Below, piece after piece: positions 1-8,518 of a DNA stretch of 64,000 bases. Origin of the DNA: Verrucomicrobiota bacterium (lineage in GTDB: Bacteria > Verrucomicrobiota > Verrucomicrobiia > Palsa-1439); NCBI GenBank assembly GCA_016871575.1, contig VHCW01000015.1, forward strand, positions 1 to 64,000. Direction: 5' to 3'. The translations under genes were made by a program, and so were the position numbers. The notes below the pieces were generated by a model. That model did no database searches and was not told the DNA's origin. It saw only the letters and a list, made by a program, of their open reading frames with translations. Each line of letters starts with the position of its first letter. Within the stretch, counting starts at the first letter, position 1.

Positions 1-1791
1 GCCGCCAATCTTTCCTATCAGTTCGGGACGAACACCGGTTACGCTTCGCCCAACTCGTGGTCAGTGATAGACCCCAACAATGTGTCGTTCGCACTGTTCT
101 GTCACTCGAATCATTTCCGAACCACCACGTTCAGCCAGGACACCAGCCTGACCCCGTGGGGCGCTCCCCGGATGAATCTCAACACGAACATCCTGACCAC
201 CAATCCCCAGCAATACCTGCTGGCCATCACGAACATGCTCGGCAACGCGCACTTGAACGGCTGGTTCGGCCAGACGTTCCGCGACAAGTACGGCAACAAC
301 CTCTTGCAAATCGCCGCCAACATCAAGGACTACGTTGACGTGGACAATATTCCCACTGACTCCGGCGGGTACCCCCCAACGTACCTCGGTCTGGAAAGAA
401 CGCCGTACATGAACGAATTGGTCATCAGCAACTCCTTCATCGTTAGCGTCAATACCAACTGGCTCATCATCGAGCGGCGGACTACGACCCTGATGGAACT
501 CTGGTACATGTACCCGCCGCCGGCGCCAGATTATGACTTGAGCGGGCATACGGTAACGATTGCGAATCGTCCCACGATTACGTTCAATTGGGATCCCGCT
601 CCGGCCACGCTTCCCAGCCCCGTTGTTTTGAACGGAACCGGTGTGATCACTCCCAGTCCTTGGTCCGGCTCCTATCAGGTGTTGGCCCAGAGTGACACGC
701 CCGTCATTACCAGCAACATAGCCGATAATGTTTTTCTCATCTTCAACGCCGGGACGGTTACCGCGGAGTTTCGAGGGCCGGGTGGACGGCTTGACTACGC
801 GTCCATCCGAATGACCAACCATTTCAACGTTCGCCTCGGAAAAGACATGAATGGAAGGACGACGAACATGTCGTGGGTGTCAGCCTGCCGAGACCCGCGG
901 GTCAGGCCGGTCAGCCACTACTGGAATCCCGTGGGTGGCGGGATGGGACCTCAGACCTTTAGAAGCGGCACCATGGGTGCATGGAATAGCGGTAGTGTTT
1001 GGTATTGGGTGACAAATCCCGTCCCCGGCACCACCGCGCAGTTGCTCAGCGACGGCGGTCTGGTGGAACGGACAACGGAGTACTCCTGCCACACGAACAT
1101 TTCGAATCGCGGCACGTTTGAGTCGGTGGGCGAACTGCACTTCATCCACACCGGCGTGCCATGGCGAACGCTGGCGTTGCGCCCCCAACATACTTTGGAA
1201 AAAGTCCAAAACCTCCTTCCCGATTGGGCCGTGCTCGATCTGTTTTGCACCCACGACAAGCTGGCCGGGCGCATCAATATCAACAGTCAGGTGTACACCG
1301 GTCAGGGATTGCATGTGCGGGCAACGTTGCAGCGGGAGATTCCCATTCGGGCGCTGTATTATCCCGATCTTGCCCGCACTTTCACTGGCGTCGGGAGGGT
1401 GTCGAGCAACATTCAAAATCACGTCTGGAACTTGACCCACGCCTACCAGCCGCCGACGACGTGGGCGCCGTTTACTACTGATGCGTTCGGCTGGATCGGC
1501 CAGGTCTGCGAAGTGATGGGCATGACGAGCAATAATGTCGCCAAGGAAGTATCCGAACGCGGCATCCGTTCCATTGCCAATCTGATCACCACCCGCTCCA
1601 ACGCCTTCAGCATCTGGGCCGTTGGCCAGACGATTGCCGACGTGAACCGGGACGGCCGCTACAACGCGGCTGACGGGGATGAAATCAACAGCGAGATTCT
1701 CGTGCACGTCGTGGTGGAGCGATACGAAAACCCCACCGCAAGCGGTCCCAACCGGATCCGATACCGCACCCGATTTTTTCAGTATTATTGA
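1..1791 (+). CDS. Large hypothetical protein, 5' end cut by window edge (possibly pilus/secretion associated)
   Basis: The reading frame is open from the first base, so the GTG at 64 is probably internal and the true start lies upstream. At least 596 residues are present, rich in Asn, Thr, Trp and Tyr as in exported proteins. Near the C-terminus a calcium-loop-like stretch, DVNRDGRYNAADGDEI (about bases 1639-1686), resembles a single EF-hand or dockerin loop. The ending, with NAFSIWAVGQ and RIRYRTRFFQYY, reminds me of large PilX/GspK-like or Verru_Chthon cassette proteins of Verrucomicrobia, but this is recollection only. No catalytic motif was recognised. The gene ends just before a dispersed repeat. 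Confidence 0.6.
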   Translation, partial: AANLSYQFGTNTGYASPNSWSVIDPNNVSFALFCHSNHFRTTTFSQDTSLTPWGAPRMNLNTNILTTNPQQYLLAITNMLGNAHLNGWFGQTFRDKYGNNLLQIAANIKDYVDVDNIPTDSGGYPPTYLGLERTPYMNELVISNSFIVSVNTNWLIIERRTTTLMELWYMYPPPAPDYDLSGHTVTIANRPTITFNWDPAPATLPSPVVLNGTGVITPSPWSGSYQVLAQSDTPVITSNIADNVFLIFNAGTVTAEFRGPGGRLDYASIRMTNHFNVRLGKDMNGRTTNMSWVSACRDPRVRPVSHYWNPVGGGMGPQTFRSGTMGAWNSGSVWYWVTNPVPGTTAQLLSDGGLVERTTEYSCHTNISNRGTFESVGELHFIHTGVPWRTLALRPQHTLEKVQNLLPDWAVLDLFCTHDKLAGRININSQVYTGQGLHVRATLQREIPIRALYYPDLARTFTGVGRVSSNIQNHVWNLTHAYQPPTTWAPFTTDAFGWIGQVCEVMGMTSNNVAKEVSERGIRSIANLITTRSNAFSIWAVGQTIADVNRDGRYNAADGDEINSEILVHVVVERYENPTASGPNRIRYRTRFFQYY

Positions 1792-1801
1792 TGTGTTAGT
1801 T

Positions 1802-1955
1802 CTCCGTCAAACTGTATTGTGAGTGAACGTTTGTAGTAACGCACGCAGTCACGTGCCGTTTCGGGACGGAGTGCGGTTCGTTTGCCCGGAGCTACCTCCC
1901 CCAACGCCACTCCGCAGGCTCCGTGGCTTACTACAAACCACCCTCGACCGAGTGC
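1802..1955. repeat. Dispersed ~150-bp element, copy 1, with terminal inverted repeats
   Basis: The core 1829-1938 begins GTTTGTAGTAA and ends with its exact reverse complement TTACTACAAAC. Inside are a second pairing, GCCAC/GTGGC, and a short CCGT/ACGG stem. A related copy lies at 23692-23846 and similarity extends outside the inverted repeats, for example CTCCGTCA on the left. No protein-coding gene is apparent in it. It fills most of the 209-base gap between two genes. A MITE-like or REP-like mobile repeat, or a structured RNA, are the options. Confidence 0.75.
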
Positions 1956-2000
1956 AAGGCAACAGCTCAGGAGATTTGGGAGGGCGGCAATGCCTGCCGG

Positions 2001-2318
2001 TTACTTCTTCTCTTCCGGCTTCGTCTCGGCGGCGGGCGCCTTGGATTCCTCGACGAACATCAGCCGCAGATCCGTCAGGGCGGCGTGGAGGATTTTCGTC
2101 TCGTCGGGCGTCAGGTTGCCCGTGGTTTTCCGTTCGAGCATGTCGAGCAGGTCAATGAAAAGACGGGCGGCATCGAGGTTCTTCTCCGCCTTGCCCGTGG
2201 CCGGGTTGGCGAGTTTGCCAAGCGCCATCATGCCCTGCGTGCTGAACAAACGAACGAGGTCGAGGAACCGCAACGTGTCCTCGCGGTTGCCAATGGTGTC
2301 TTTCTGGACTTCAGCCAT
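2001..2318 (-). CDS. DUF1844 family protein
   Basis: This is a 105-residue cytoplasmic protein. The stretch LFSTQGMMALGKLANPATG followed by an Asn-Leu-rich helix and TGNLTPDE is characteristic of the DUF1844 family, whose function is not known. The C-terminus is a charged Ala/Glu/Lys tail. The start at 2318 was chosen over longer possibilities because an AAGGAG Shine-Dalgarno lies 7 bases upstream, inside the last codons of the M16 peptidase gene. One base separates it from that gene, so it is the last cistron of the minus-strand operon. Confidence 0.85.
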   Translation of the reverse strand: MAEVQKDTIGNREDTLRFLDLVRLFSTQGMMALGKLANPATGKAEKNLDAARLFIDLLDMLERKTTGNLTPDETKILHAALTDLRLMFVEESKAPAAETKPEEKK

Positions 2319-2319
2319 G

Positions 2320-4905
2320 TCATTTCTCCTTCGATAAGGGTTTGACAACGATGGTGGCGCGGCCGGGCGCGCCGAGATATTGGGCGGCGACGCGTTTGAT
2401 GTCGGCGCCGGTGACGGCGCGGTATTTCTGGTCAATGCCACGGAAGAAATCCCAGCCGAGGCCGTTGATTTCGTCGAGGCCAATGCTCATCGCGAGGTCG
2501 CCGTTGTCCTGCATCCGGACTTTGCGCTGGCCGATGATGCTGTTCTTGGCGCGTTCCAGTTCGGCGTCGGTCACGCCGTCGCGCTGGAGCCGCTCGACCT
2601 CGGCGAGGATCTCCTTCTCGCAGTCAGCCGCTTGTTGCGGGGCGGTGCCGACGTAGAACGCAAAAAAGCCGGGTTCGATGCCCACCAGTTGGAACGCGCC
2701 GCAGTAGTAACACAGCCCCAGTTCGTCGCGCAGCCGGAGGAAAAGGCGGGAACCCATGCCGGAAAAGATTTCATCGAGCACCTCGACCGGGAACCGGTCG
2801 TTGCTGAAGATGGCGGGGCTGTTGTAGCCGATCAACAGGACGGCTTGTTCCTTGGGTTTTTCGGCCTCCTGGCGGATGGCGGTCGCGATGCGCCCGTCGT
2901 CTGTTTTGGGGAACTCGACATCGGTCTTCTGCATCGCGCCGAAACGCGCCGCGACTTTCTGGCGGATGTCGTCGGCCTTCACGTTGCCGAAGACGGCGAG
3001 CACCATGTTGTTCGGCACGACGTAGCGGCGATGAAATGCGGCCAGTTCGGCGGCCCCGAGACGGGCGACGCTTTCGGCGGTGCCGAGCGGGTTGAGCCGG
3101 TAGGGATGCCTGGCGAACATCGTTTCGCGGAGCAACTGTTGTCCGGCGCGGAGAATCTGGTCTTGTTCGGCCTTGATCTCGGCGAGTTGGACGCTGCGCT
3201 CGCGGGCCAGCAGGTCGGCGGGGAACGACGGGTTCTGGAGCACGTCGGCCAGCAGGTCGAGCGCGAGATCGAGGTCGTCGCTCATCGAGTGGGTGGAGAC
3301 GCCGAAGCTGTTGTTGCCGGAAAAATAGCTGATGGCGCCGCCGACCGACTCGATGGACTCGGAGACCTGGTCGGCCGTGCGGCTCTTGGTGCCCTTGATC
3401 AACATCCGCGCGGTCAATTTCGTGATGCCGTTGTCGTCGTCGGTCTCGGCGATGACGCCGCCCTTGAAGAAACTGCGGATGTCAACAAACGGCAGCTTCG
3501 GGTCTTCGCGCACGAGAAGGCGGAGGCCATTCGGCAGTTCAATCTTCTCGATCCGGACATCGGTGCCGACGAGGGTGGCTTGTTCCGTTTTTGATTCGGC
3601 GTCGGCCGGGTTCAGCGACGTGATGGTCAGGTTGTTGTCGGTCAGGTATCGTTGTGCGGCGCGGCGGATGTCTTCGGGGCGGACTTTGCGGATGTTCGCC
3701 AAATACGTGTCGCCGAAGTTCGGGTCGCCGGTGAGGATGAGACTGTGGGCGAGGTCGGCGGCCTGGCCTTCCATCGTTTTGAGTTTGGCGAGGTGGCTGC
3801 TGATCACGATCTTGATCGCCTTCTGCAGCTCGGCATCGGTGATGGGTTCGGTGGCGAATCGCGCCATCAACGCGCGGATGGCAGCAGTGGCGGCGGCGCG
3901 CTTGGTGGGGTCGGTAGTGGCTTCGATCTCGAAGATGCCGGGATAACCGGGGGTGTAGGCACCGCAGCCAACCGTGTGGACAAGCCCTTGCTGCTGGCGG
4001 ATTTCGCGGTAGAGCCGGGAACTGCGCCCGTGGCCGGCGATGATGGCGAGAACGTCGAGCGCGTACACGTCGGGATGCGTGACGGCCGGGATGTGCCAGG
4101 CAAGGTGAAAGCGGGAGAGATTGACCGGGGCGTATTCGTGGCGTTCGCGCGGGCTGAGTTGGGGCGGTTCGGCGGGAATGTTCGCCGGTTCGATGGGTCC
4201 CATCTTGAAATCTTTCGTCAACTCCCGGAGCCGGACGACGACGGCGCTGGGGTTGACTGCGCCGACAACGACGAAGACGAGGTTGTTCGGGACGTAGAAT
4301 TTCTTGTAGTAGGCGACGACGTCGTCGCGCGTGATGCGGTTGTAAATGTCGGGATACCCGATGACCGGGTGCCGGTACGGATGCGTGGTGTAGGCGGTGG
4401 ACCAGAGGATGCGGTTGGACCGGCGGACAGGATCGTCCACGTTCATCGCCATCTCGCGGAGGATGACGTCCTTTTCCTTTTTGAGTTCGTCCTCGGGGAT
4501 GGTGGCGTTCATCATGCAATCGGCGAGGATGTCCACGGCGGTCTGCCAGTTCTCGGAGGGGAGGTTGATATAATAGACGGTCTGCTCGAACGAGGTGTAC
4601 GCGTTGATGTAGCCGCCTTTGTCCTCGATCTCCTGCGCGATGGCGGCGACGCCGCGGGTCGGCGTGCCCTTGAACAGCATGTGTTCGAGGACGTGGGAGA
4701 GGCCCGCGCCCATCTGTTTGCCTTCCGTGATGCTGCCGGCCCGGCACCATGCCTGGGCGGTGACGACGGGGGCGCTGTGGTCCTCGCGAACGAGGATGGT
4801 GAGGCCATTGTCGAGGATGACCTTGTGGACGGGAATGGTGGTGGCCATGGAAATCGTTCCGGCGAATGCAGCCAACAGGCAGCCGATTGGATACAGGTGT
4901 CTCAT
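2320..4905 (-). CDS. Insulinase-type (M16) zinc peptidase, two-lobed
   Basis: The 861-residue protein has a hydrophobic export signal at residues 1-21. The inverted zinc motif HVLEH at residues 71-75 lies in a typical M16 N-terminal domain, followed by KEKDVILREM. The protein then repeats the M16 fold. The second half, from about residue 430, starts VRIEKIELPNGLRLLVRED but lacks an HxxEH motif and so should be a non-catalytic partner lobe, as in other two-lobed M16 enzymes. It probably degrades peptides in the periplasm. It lies in an operon with Minf_1886 and DUF1844 genes. Its start codon is buried in a hairpin (4895-4921), so translation may be controlled. Confidence 0.9.
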   Translation of the reverse strand: MRHLYPIGCLLAAFAGTISMATTIPVHKVILDNGLTILVREDHSAPVVTAQAWCRAGSITEGKQMGAGLSHVLEHMLFKGTPTRGVAAIAQEIEDKGGYINAYTSFEQTVYYINLPSENWQTAVDILADCMMNATIPEDELKKEKDVILREMAMNVDDPVRRSNRILWSTAYTTHPYRHPVIGYPDIYNRITRDDVVAYYKKFYVPNNLVFVVVGAVNPSAVVVRLRELTKDFKMGPIEPANIPAEPPQLSPRERHEYAPVNLSRFHLAWHIPAVTHPDVYALDVLAIIAGHGRSSRLYREIRQQQGLVHTVGCGAYTPGYPGIFEIEATTDPTKRAAATAAIRALMARFATEPITDAELQKAIKIVISSHLAKLKTMEGQAADLAHSLILTGDPNFGDTYLANIRKVRPEDIRRAAQRYLTDNNLTITSLNPADAESKTEQATLVGTDVRIEKIELPNGLRLLVREDPKLPFVDIRSFFKGGVIAETDDDNGITKLTARMLIKGTKSRTADQVSESIESVGGAISYFSGNNSFGVSTHSMSDDLDLALDLLADVLQNPSFPADLLARERSVQLAEIKAEQDQILRAGQQLLRETMFARHPYRLNPLGTAESVARLGAAELAAFHRRYVVPNNMVLAVFGNVKADDIRQKVAARFGAMQKTDVEFPKTDDGRIATAIRQEAEKPKEQAVLLIGYNSPAIFSNDRFPVEVLDEIFSGMGSRLFLRLRDELGLCYYCGAFQLVGIEPGFFAFYVGTAPQQAADCEKEILAEVERLQRDGVTDAELERAKNSIIGQRKVRMQDNGDLAMSIGLDEINGLGWDFFRGIDQKYRAVTGADIKRVAAQYLGAPGRATIVVKPLSKEK

Positions 4906-4921
4906 GCGGGTTGAGACACCT
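4895..4921 (-). promoter_or_regulatory. Hairpin covering the ribosome-binding site and start codon of the M16 gene
   Basis: A perfect 10-bp inverted repeat (AGGTGTCTCA / TGAGACACCT) with a 7-base loop spans the end of the upstream gene, the AAGGTG that could act as Shine-Dalgarno, and the ATG at 4905-4903. In the mRNA the candidate ribosome-binding bases pair with the codons for Met-Arg-His-Leu. No T-run follows, so it is not an obvious terminator. A translational switch or a protein-binding palindrome is inferred. Confidence 0.55.
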
Positions 4922-5388
4922 TAGTTTGAGCTATTGCTCAACTTCTTCGATTCGGAGGTTCGGGAGCGGCCGGTGCTGGGAGTCGATCGCGCGCGACGGT
5001 GCGCGGGGCGGTATGGTTTGACGAACGCTTCATCGAAACTGTAACCGCCCTTGAAATCGTCGCGGCTGTCGCGTTCGGTTTTGCCGAGGATGCCTCTCTC
5101 GACCATGTTGAAAACGATCTCGCCGAAATCCTCGCACTGTTTGATGCCCCATTCTTCGAGCACGGTCTTCGACATCGGCCCAAACTGCTCCAGCGCGTGG
5201 CGGCGCAGCCCGTCGAGCAGTTCCTGTCCGGTCACGTGCCGGAGCGCGGGCGGTCCCTGTGGGTTTTTCTTGAGCATCTGCACCGTGAAATCGAGTCCTT
5301 CCCGCACGAACAGGTAGGCGTCGCGGTCGAACCGCGGATCTTTCAGGACGATTTCCTCAATGGCTTCGATAAAAGTTGGTTTCTGCAT
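4921..5388 (-). CDS. Minf_1886 family protein
   Basis: The protein has 155 residues. The N-terminus (KPTFIEAIEEIVLKDPRFDR, AYLFVREGLDFT) and the central GQELLDGLRRHALEQFG and EWGIKQCEDFGEIVFNMVE blocks match what I know of the Minf_1886 family, small proteins conserved in Verrucomicrobia and Planctomycetes with no assigned function. The last 30 residues are a Ser/Arg/Lys-rich tail that looks disordered. No signal peptide or membrane segment is present. Its ATG follows the stop codon of the preceding small gene directly, and 15 bases separate its stop from the M16 gene. Confidence 0.75.
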   Translation of the reverse strand: MQKPTFIEAIEEIVLKDPRFDRDAYLFVREGLDFTVQMLKKNPQGPPALRHVTGQELLDGLRRHALEQFGPMSKTVLEEWGIKQCEDFGEIVFNMVERGILGKTERDSRDDFKGGYSFDEAFVKPYRPAHRRARSTPSTGRSRTSESKKLSNSSN

Positions 5389-5532
5389 TTACGGTTTCCT
5401 TACGTCACTCGCCGGCGCGGCGGCTTTCTGGTTTTCCTTGTGAACGCGCCACTGTCGCACCGCGGACCCGACCAGGAGCGCGCCCACGAGGAACGCCACC
5501 ACGGTCATCTCCTGCTTGGTCAGCTTGAACAT
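5389..5532 (-). CDS. Small single-pass membrane protein
   Basis: The protein has 47 residues: MFKLTKQEMTVVAFLVGALL forms a short charged head and a transmembrane helix, followed by VRQWRVHKEN and a charged tail. A longer reading from 5640 would start inside a palindromic repeat and is not credible. Similar short one-helix proteins are common next to Minf_1886-type genes in my memory, but I cannot assign a function. It sits between the DUF2851 gene and Minf_1886, in the same direction. Confidence 0.6.
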   Translation of the reverse strand: MFKLTKQEMTVVAFLVGALLVGSAVRQWRVHKENQKAAAPASDVRKP

Positions 5533-5589
5533 CGGCGGGAATATGACGCAGCGCGTTTGCGCGCGCAACAACTTTTCGGCAGGCTGAAA

Positions 5590-5658
5590 GTAGTCCTCAC
5601 GCTCCGCGTGAGGAACCGCCAATGCCAGGTTCTCCCTCACGCGGAGCGTGAGGAGTAC
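5590..5658. repeat. Palindromic inverted repeat, REP-like
   Basis: The left arm 5590-5616 and right arm 5629-5658 are nearly exact reverse complements separated by 12 bases. Each arm is itself nearly palindromic (CCTCACGCTCCGCGTGAGG). It encodes the last residues of the DUF2851 protein and separates that gene from the downstream small gene. In the mRNA it would form a strong hairpin within the operon, which could stabilise or attenuate the transcript. Confidence 0.75.
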
Positions 5659-7114
5659 GCACTTGCCCGCGCCAGCACGCCACCATCTCCGGGAACCGGC
5701 AGTTGCGGCAGAGCGATTTGTCGTTCACGCAGAAGTCGAGCAGGATCTGCATCATGCCCTGCTGGCGGCGTTCGGTGTCGAGATGAGTGCGCGCTTCCTT
5801 GTCGCTGGCGAAGAACTGCTGCCCGGCGAGGCGCAACAACGTGTTCGGTTCACCGGCGGGCAGGGCGGTGTAGCGGGCGCGGACTTGTTCGAGCAGGCGC
5901 GGGTCGCTGTTGATCTCGGCGCACGCGGCGAGGAAGGGGAGCACGACGTTGCTGACAATCTGCTGGGCGCGCAATGTGCCGATCAGTTCCATCGGCCTGG
6001 CCTGTTTCTTCCCGCCGAGCGCGCAGTGCTGCGCCCAGTACTCGTCGCGGACCTGCGCGAACAACTTCGACGGATCGCCGCCCGACTCGATGGAGCCGAG
6101 GACGTTCTCCAAAAGTTTCGGGCGCTTTTTCAAGAGCGCCGCCGCCGCGCCGAGCCGGCGATGCGGATGATTCAACGGACGGATCCCCGCCCGACGCCAC
6201 GCGGTGTCGGGCAAAACTTTTTCTTCGAAATCGGGGCGCAGTTTCCACCAGCTCTTCCACAGCCGTTTCACAAACGGATCGTCGCTGGCGGTGGTCGGCA
6301 GAAAACCGGCGACGCCGAAGAGCAGCGGCGCGATGACGGTGCGGTTCTCAGCGAGCAGTGCGAGCGGCAGCCGCTGGGCGAGCGCGCGGAACGCCGACTT
6401 GTTGGCTTTGTAGCCGAGCGCCTCCATCCAGCCCTCGTAGAACGCCTGTTCCGGCCCGGCGCGGTGAATCCAGCGGATGAACTTCCGCGTCTTGTTCGCG
6501 AACCGCTCATCGCCGGCGTGGTCGAGCAACGAATGAACCTGCAGCGGCGCGAGCTGGTGCATCACGTTGACGCAGCCGCCGCCGTGCGGGCGGACTCCGT
6601 GCGGGTAGCTGTCGAGATCAATGTCGTCGTACAGCGCCTCCAGCGGGGCGGCGAGATGATGTTGCAGCGCAAGCTGCGGCACCGGCATCCCGGCGCGCGT
6701 GCGCGAAATGGCATCCGCGCCGGCTTCCCAGAGCACGACGTGGAGGATGACGTCGTTGTAGCGCGGGTCGCTGTCGTGGCGGTGTTGACGCCAATCGCCG
6801 GCGCGCAGGTGGATTTCGACGTCGCCTTTCCGTTCCGGTTCATCGCCGAACTGGACGGTGGCGTGACGGAAATCAGGGCCGGCCTCGACGTTCCACCAGC
6901 CGGGGAAAATGACGCGCAACGGGCATCCGTCCGTCGTGGCGAGGTTCTCGCGCTGGATGCGTTGGTCGTACCAGATGGCTTGGACGAGGCGTTCGGTGAT
7001 CGAGATGGGAACATAGTTGCTGTCCGCATCGCGCAGCACGGCGCGCCCGCTTGCGTCGGAGAAACTCTCCCGCAACACGCGCGTCCTCAGTTCGGCGTAC
7101 GGCGTCAATCGCAT
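5597..7114 (-). CDS. DUF2851 family protein
   Basis: The protein has 505 residues and matches the DUF2851 pattern: ERLVQAIWYDQRIQ near the N-terminus, then GWWNVEAGPDFRHATVQF, GDVEIHLRAGDWRQH and YNDVILHVVLWE. The E-x-H-x-x-x-D-W arrangement is the hallmark of the family; a nuclease-like function is sometimes suggested but not established here. The C-terminal ~20 residues are encoded by the inverted repeat at 5590-5658 and may be an extension from repeat insertion. It is the first gene of the minus-strand operon and is divergent from the HtrA gene, with only 41 bases between the two start codons. Confidence 0.85.
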   Translation of the reverse strand: MRLTPYAELRTRVLRESFSDASGRAVLRDADSNYVPISITERLVQAIWYDQRIQRENLATTDGCPLRVIFPGWWNVEAGPDFRHATVQFGDEPERKGDVEIHLRAGDWRQHRHDSDPRYNDVILHVVLWEAGADAISRTRAGMPVPQLALQHHLAAPLEALYDDIDLDSYPHGVRPHGGGCVNVMHQLAPLQVHSLLDHAGDERFANKTRKFIRWIHRAGPEQAFYEGWMEALGYKANKSAFRALAQRLPLALLAENRTVIAPLLFGVAGFLPTTASDDPFVKRLWKSWWKLRPDFEEKVLPDTAWRRAGIRPLNHPHRRLGAAAALLKKRPKLLENVLGSIESGGDPSKLFAQVRDEYWAQHCALGGKKQARPMELIGTLRAQQIVSNVVLPFLAACAEINSDPRLLEQVRARYTALPAGEPNTLLRLAGQQFFASDKEARTHLDTERRQQGMMQILLDFCVNDKSLCRNCRFPEMVACWRGQVRTPHAPREGEPGIGGSSRGA

Positions 7115-7117
7115 GGC

Positions 7118-7146
7118 TTGCTCACCCAGTCGGGTCGGAATATACT
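7118..7146 (+). promoter_or_regulatory. Sigma70-like promoter of the HtrA gene, leaderless geometry
   Basis: TTGCTC and TATACT are separated by 17 bases. Only 9 bases lie between the -10 box and the ATG at 7156, so transcription should begin within a few bases of the start codon. Confidence 0.6.
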
Positions 7147-7155
7147 GCCGACACG

Positions 7156-8493
7156 ATGAAAACGCTAATTTGTTTTGTAGTCGCCGTGATGCTGGCTGGC
7201 ATTGTCTTTGCCGCGCCGCTGGACCCGCAGGCCGACCCGGTGGTGGGCGCCATCCAGAAAGTGGTGCCGGCCGTGGTGAACCTGAGCACGGAACGGCTCG
7301 TGCAACGCAGCTTCGCCGACCCCTTCGAGGAGTTGTTCCGCCAATTCTTCGGCCAAGGCCGGCGGCCGCGCGTCGAAGGCGCCCAAAGCCTCGGCTCCGG
7401 CGCGCTCGTGGACGAGGACGGCTGGATCGTGACCAACTTCCACGTCGTCCAGCGCGCCACGAAAATCCACGTCGTCCTCGCCGACGGCACGCAGCTTGAG
7501 GCCAAAGTCGTCAGCGGCGACGACAAGAACGATCTGGCGCTCCTGAAGATCGAGGCGAAAAAGAAACTGCCGTTCCTCGAGATCGCCAGCGACCGGGAAA
7601 CACTGCTTGGCGAGACTGTCATCGCCGTCGGCAACCCGTTCGGGCTTGAGCACACCGTCACCAAGGGCATCATCAGCGCCAAGCATCGCGCCTACACCGC
7701 CGGCGACGTGACGTTCAACGACATTCTCCAGACCGATGCCGCCATCAATCCCGGCAATTCCGGCGGCCCGCTCATCAACACGCGCGGCCAACTCATCGGC
7801 ATCAACATGGCGATCCTCTCGCAAGCGCAGGGAATCGGGTTCGCCATCCCCGCCAAGCGCGTCGGCGAGATGCTGGCCACGTGGTTGACGACGGAGAAAC
7901 GCGCCCGTCTCTGGCTCGGCCTGCGGTTTGCCCGGCAAAACGACCGGCTCGTCGTTGCCGACGTGCAGCCCGACAGCCCCGCGGCCAAGGCCGGTCTGGC
8001 GACAGGCGACGTGGTGTTGTTGGTGGACGGCGTGAAGTACAGCGACCTGCTGCAACTCCAGCGGTACTTGATCCGCAAGAAACCCGGCGACTCGGTGAAA
8101 CTCGAAGTGGAACACGGCAGCAAGCGGCGCGCCTACACAGTGGCGCTCGCCGCGCTCCCGAAACTGGCCGTGCCCGATCTGTTCCGCAGCAAGTTCGGAT
8201 TGCAGGTGCAGGAACTCACGCGCGACCTCGCGGAGGCGCTTGGCATCCCGATTGCCCAAGGACTCTTGATCACCGATGTCGAGAAAAACAGCCCGGCGGC
8301 GACCGCGAGCCTGCGGCGCGGCCTCGTCATCACCCACGTGGCCGGTGAAGAAGTCCAGTTGATGGATCGCCTGGCCGAGCGACTGGGCGACGTGAAGACC
8401 GGCGACGCGGTGAGCCTGGCGATCTTGCTGATGGAACGGCGCGGCAACCTCCTGATTCAGCAAACCGTCAGCGTGGCGTTGAAGGCGCGTTAA
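7156..8493 (+). CDS. HtrA/Deg-type serine protease with two PDZ domains
   Basis: The protein has 445 residues with a signal peptide at 1-19. The trypsin-like domain has a complete triad: His96 (IVTNFHVV), Asp126 (KNDLALLKI) and Ser202 (NPGNSGGPLIN). Two PDZ-like regions follow, around residues 255-340 (DSPAAKAGLATGDVVLLVDG) and 350-440 (NSPAATASLRRGLVITHV). This is the layout of DegP/DegQ periplasmic quality-control proteases. The ATG at 7156 was chosen over upstream in-frame starts because it begins the signal peptide and fits the promoter at 7118-7146. Confidence 0.93.
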   Translation: MKTLICFVVAVMLAGIVFAAPLDPQADPVVGAIQKVVPAVVNLSTERLVQRSFADPFEELFRQFFGQGRRPRVEGAQSLGSGALVDEDGWIVTNFHVVQRATKIHVVLADGTQLEAKVVSGDDKNDLALLKIEAKKKLPFLEIASDRETLLGETVIAVGNPFGLEHTVTKGIISAKHRAYTAGDVTFNDILQTDAAINPGNSGGPLINTRGQLIGINMAILSQAQGIGFAIPAKRVGEMLATWLTTEKRARLWLGLRFARQNDRLVVADVQPDSPAAKAGLATGDVVLLVDGVKYSDLLQLQRYLIRKKPGDSVKLEVEHGSKRRAYTVALAALPKLAVPDLFRSKFGLQVQELTRDLAEALGIPIAQGLLITDVEKNSPAATASLRRGLVITHVAGEEVQLMDRLAERLGDVKTGDAVSLAILLMERRGNLLIQQTVSVALKAR

Positions 8494-8518
8494 AATTGAA
8501 CGCGGAAATTGAACGCGG
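8493..8518. repeat. 13-bp tandem duplication
   Basis: AAATTGAACGCGG occurs twice back to back, overlapping the last base of the HtrA stop codon. It is a short intergenic duplication, probably from replication slippage. Confidence 0.8.

Noticed and set aside
64-1791. GTG at 64 as the real start of the first gene
   Set aside because: The frame is open upstream to the window edge with protein-like codons, so the gene is more probably cut by the edge.
2380-4914. Long plus-strand open frames opposite the M16 gene
   Set aside because: They are shadows of a well-supported peptidase gene and show no domain motif, promoter or ribosome-binding site.
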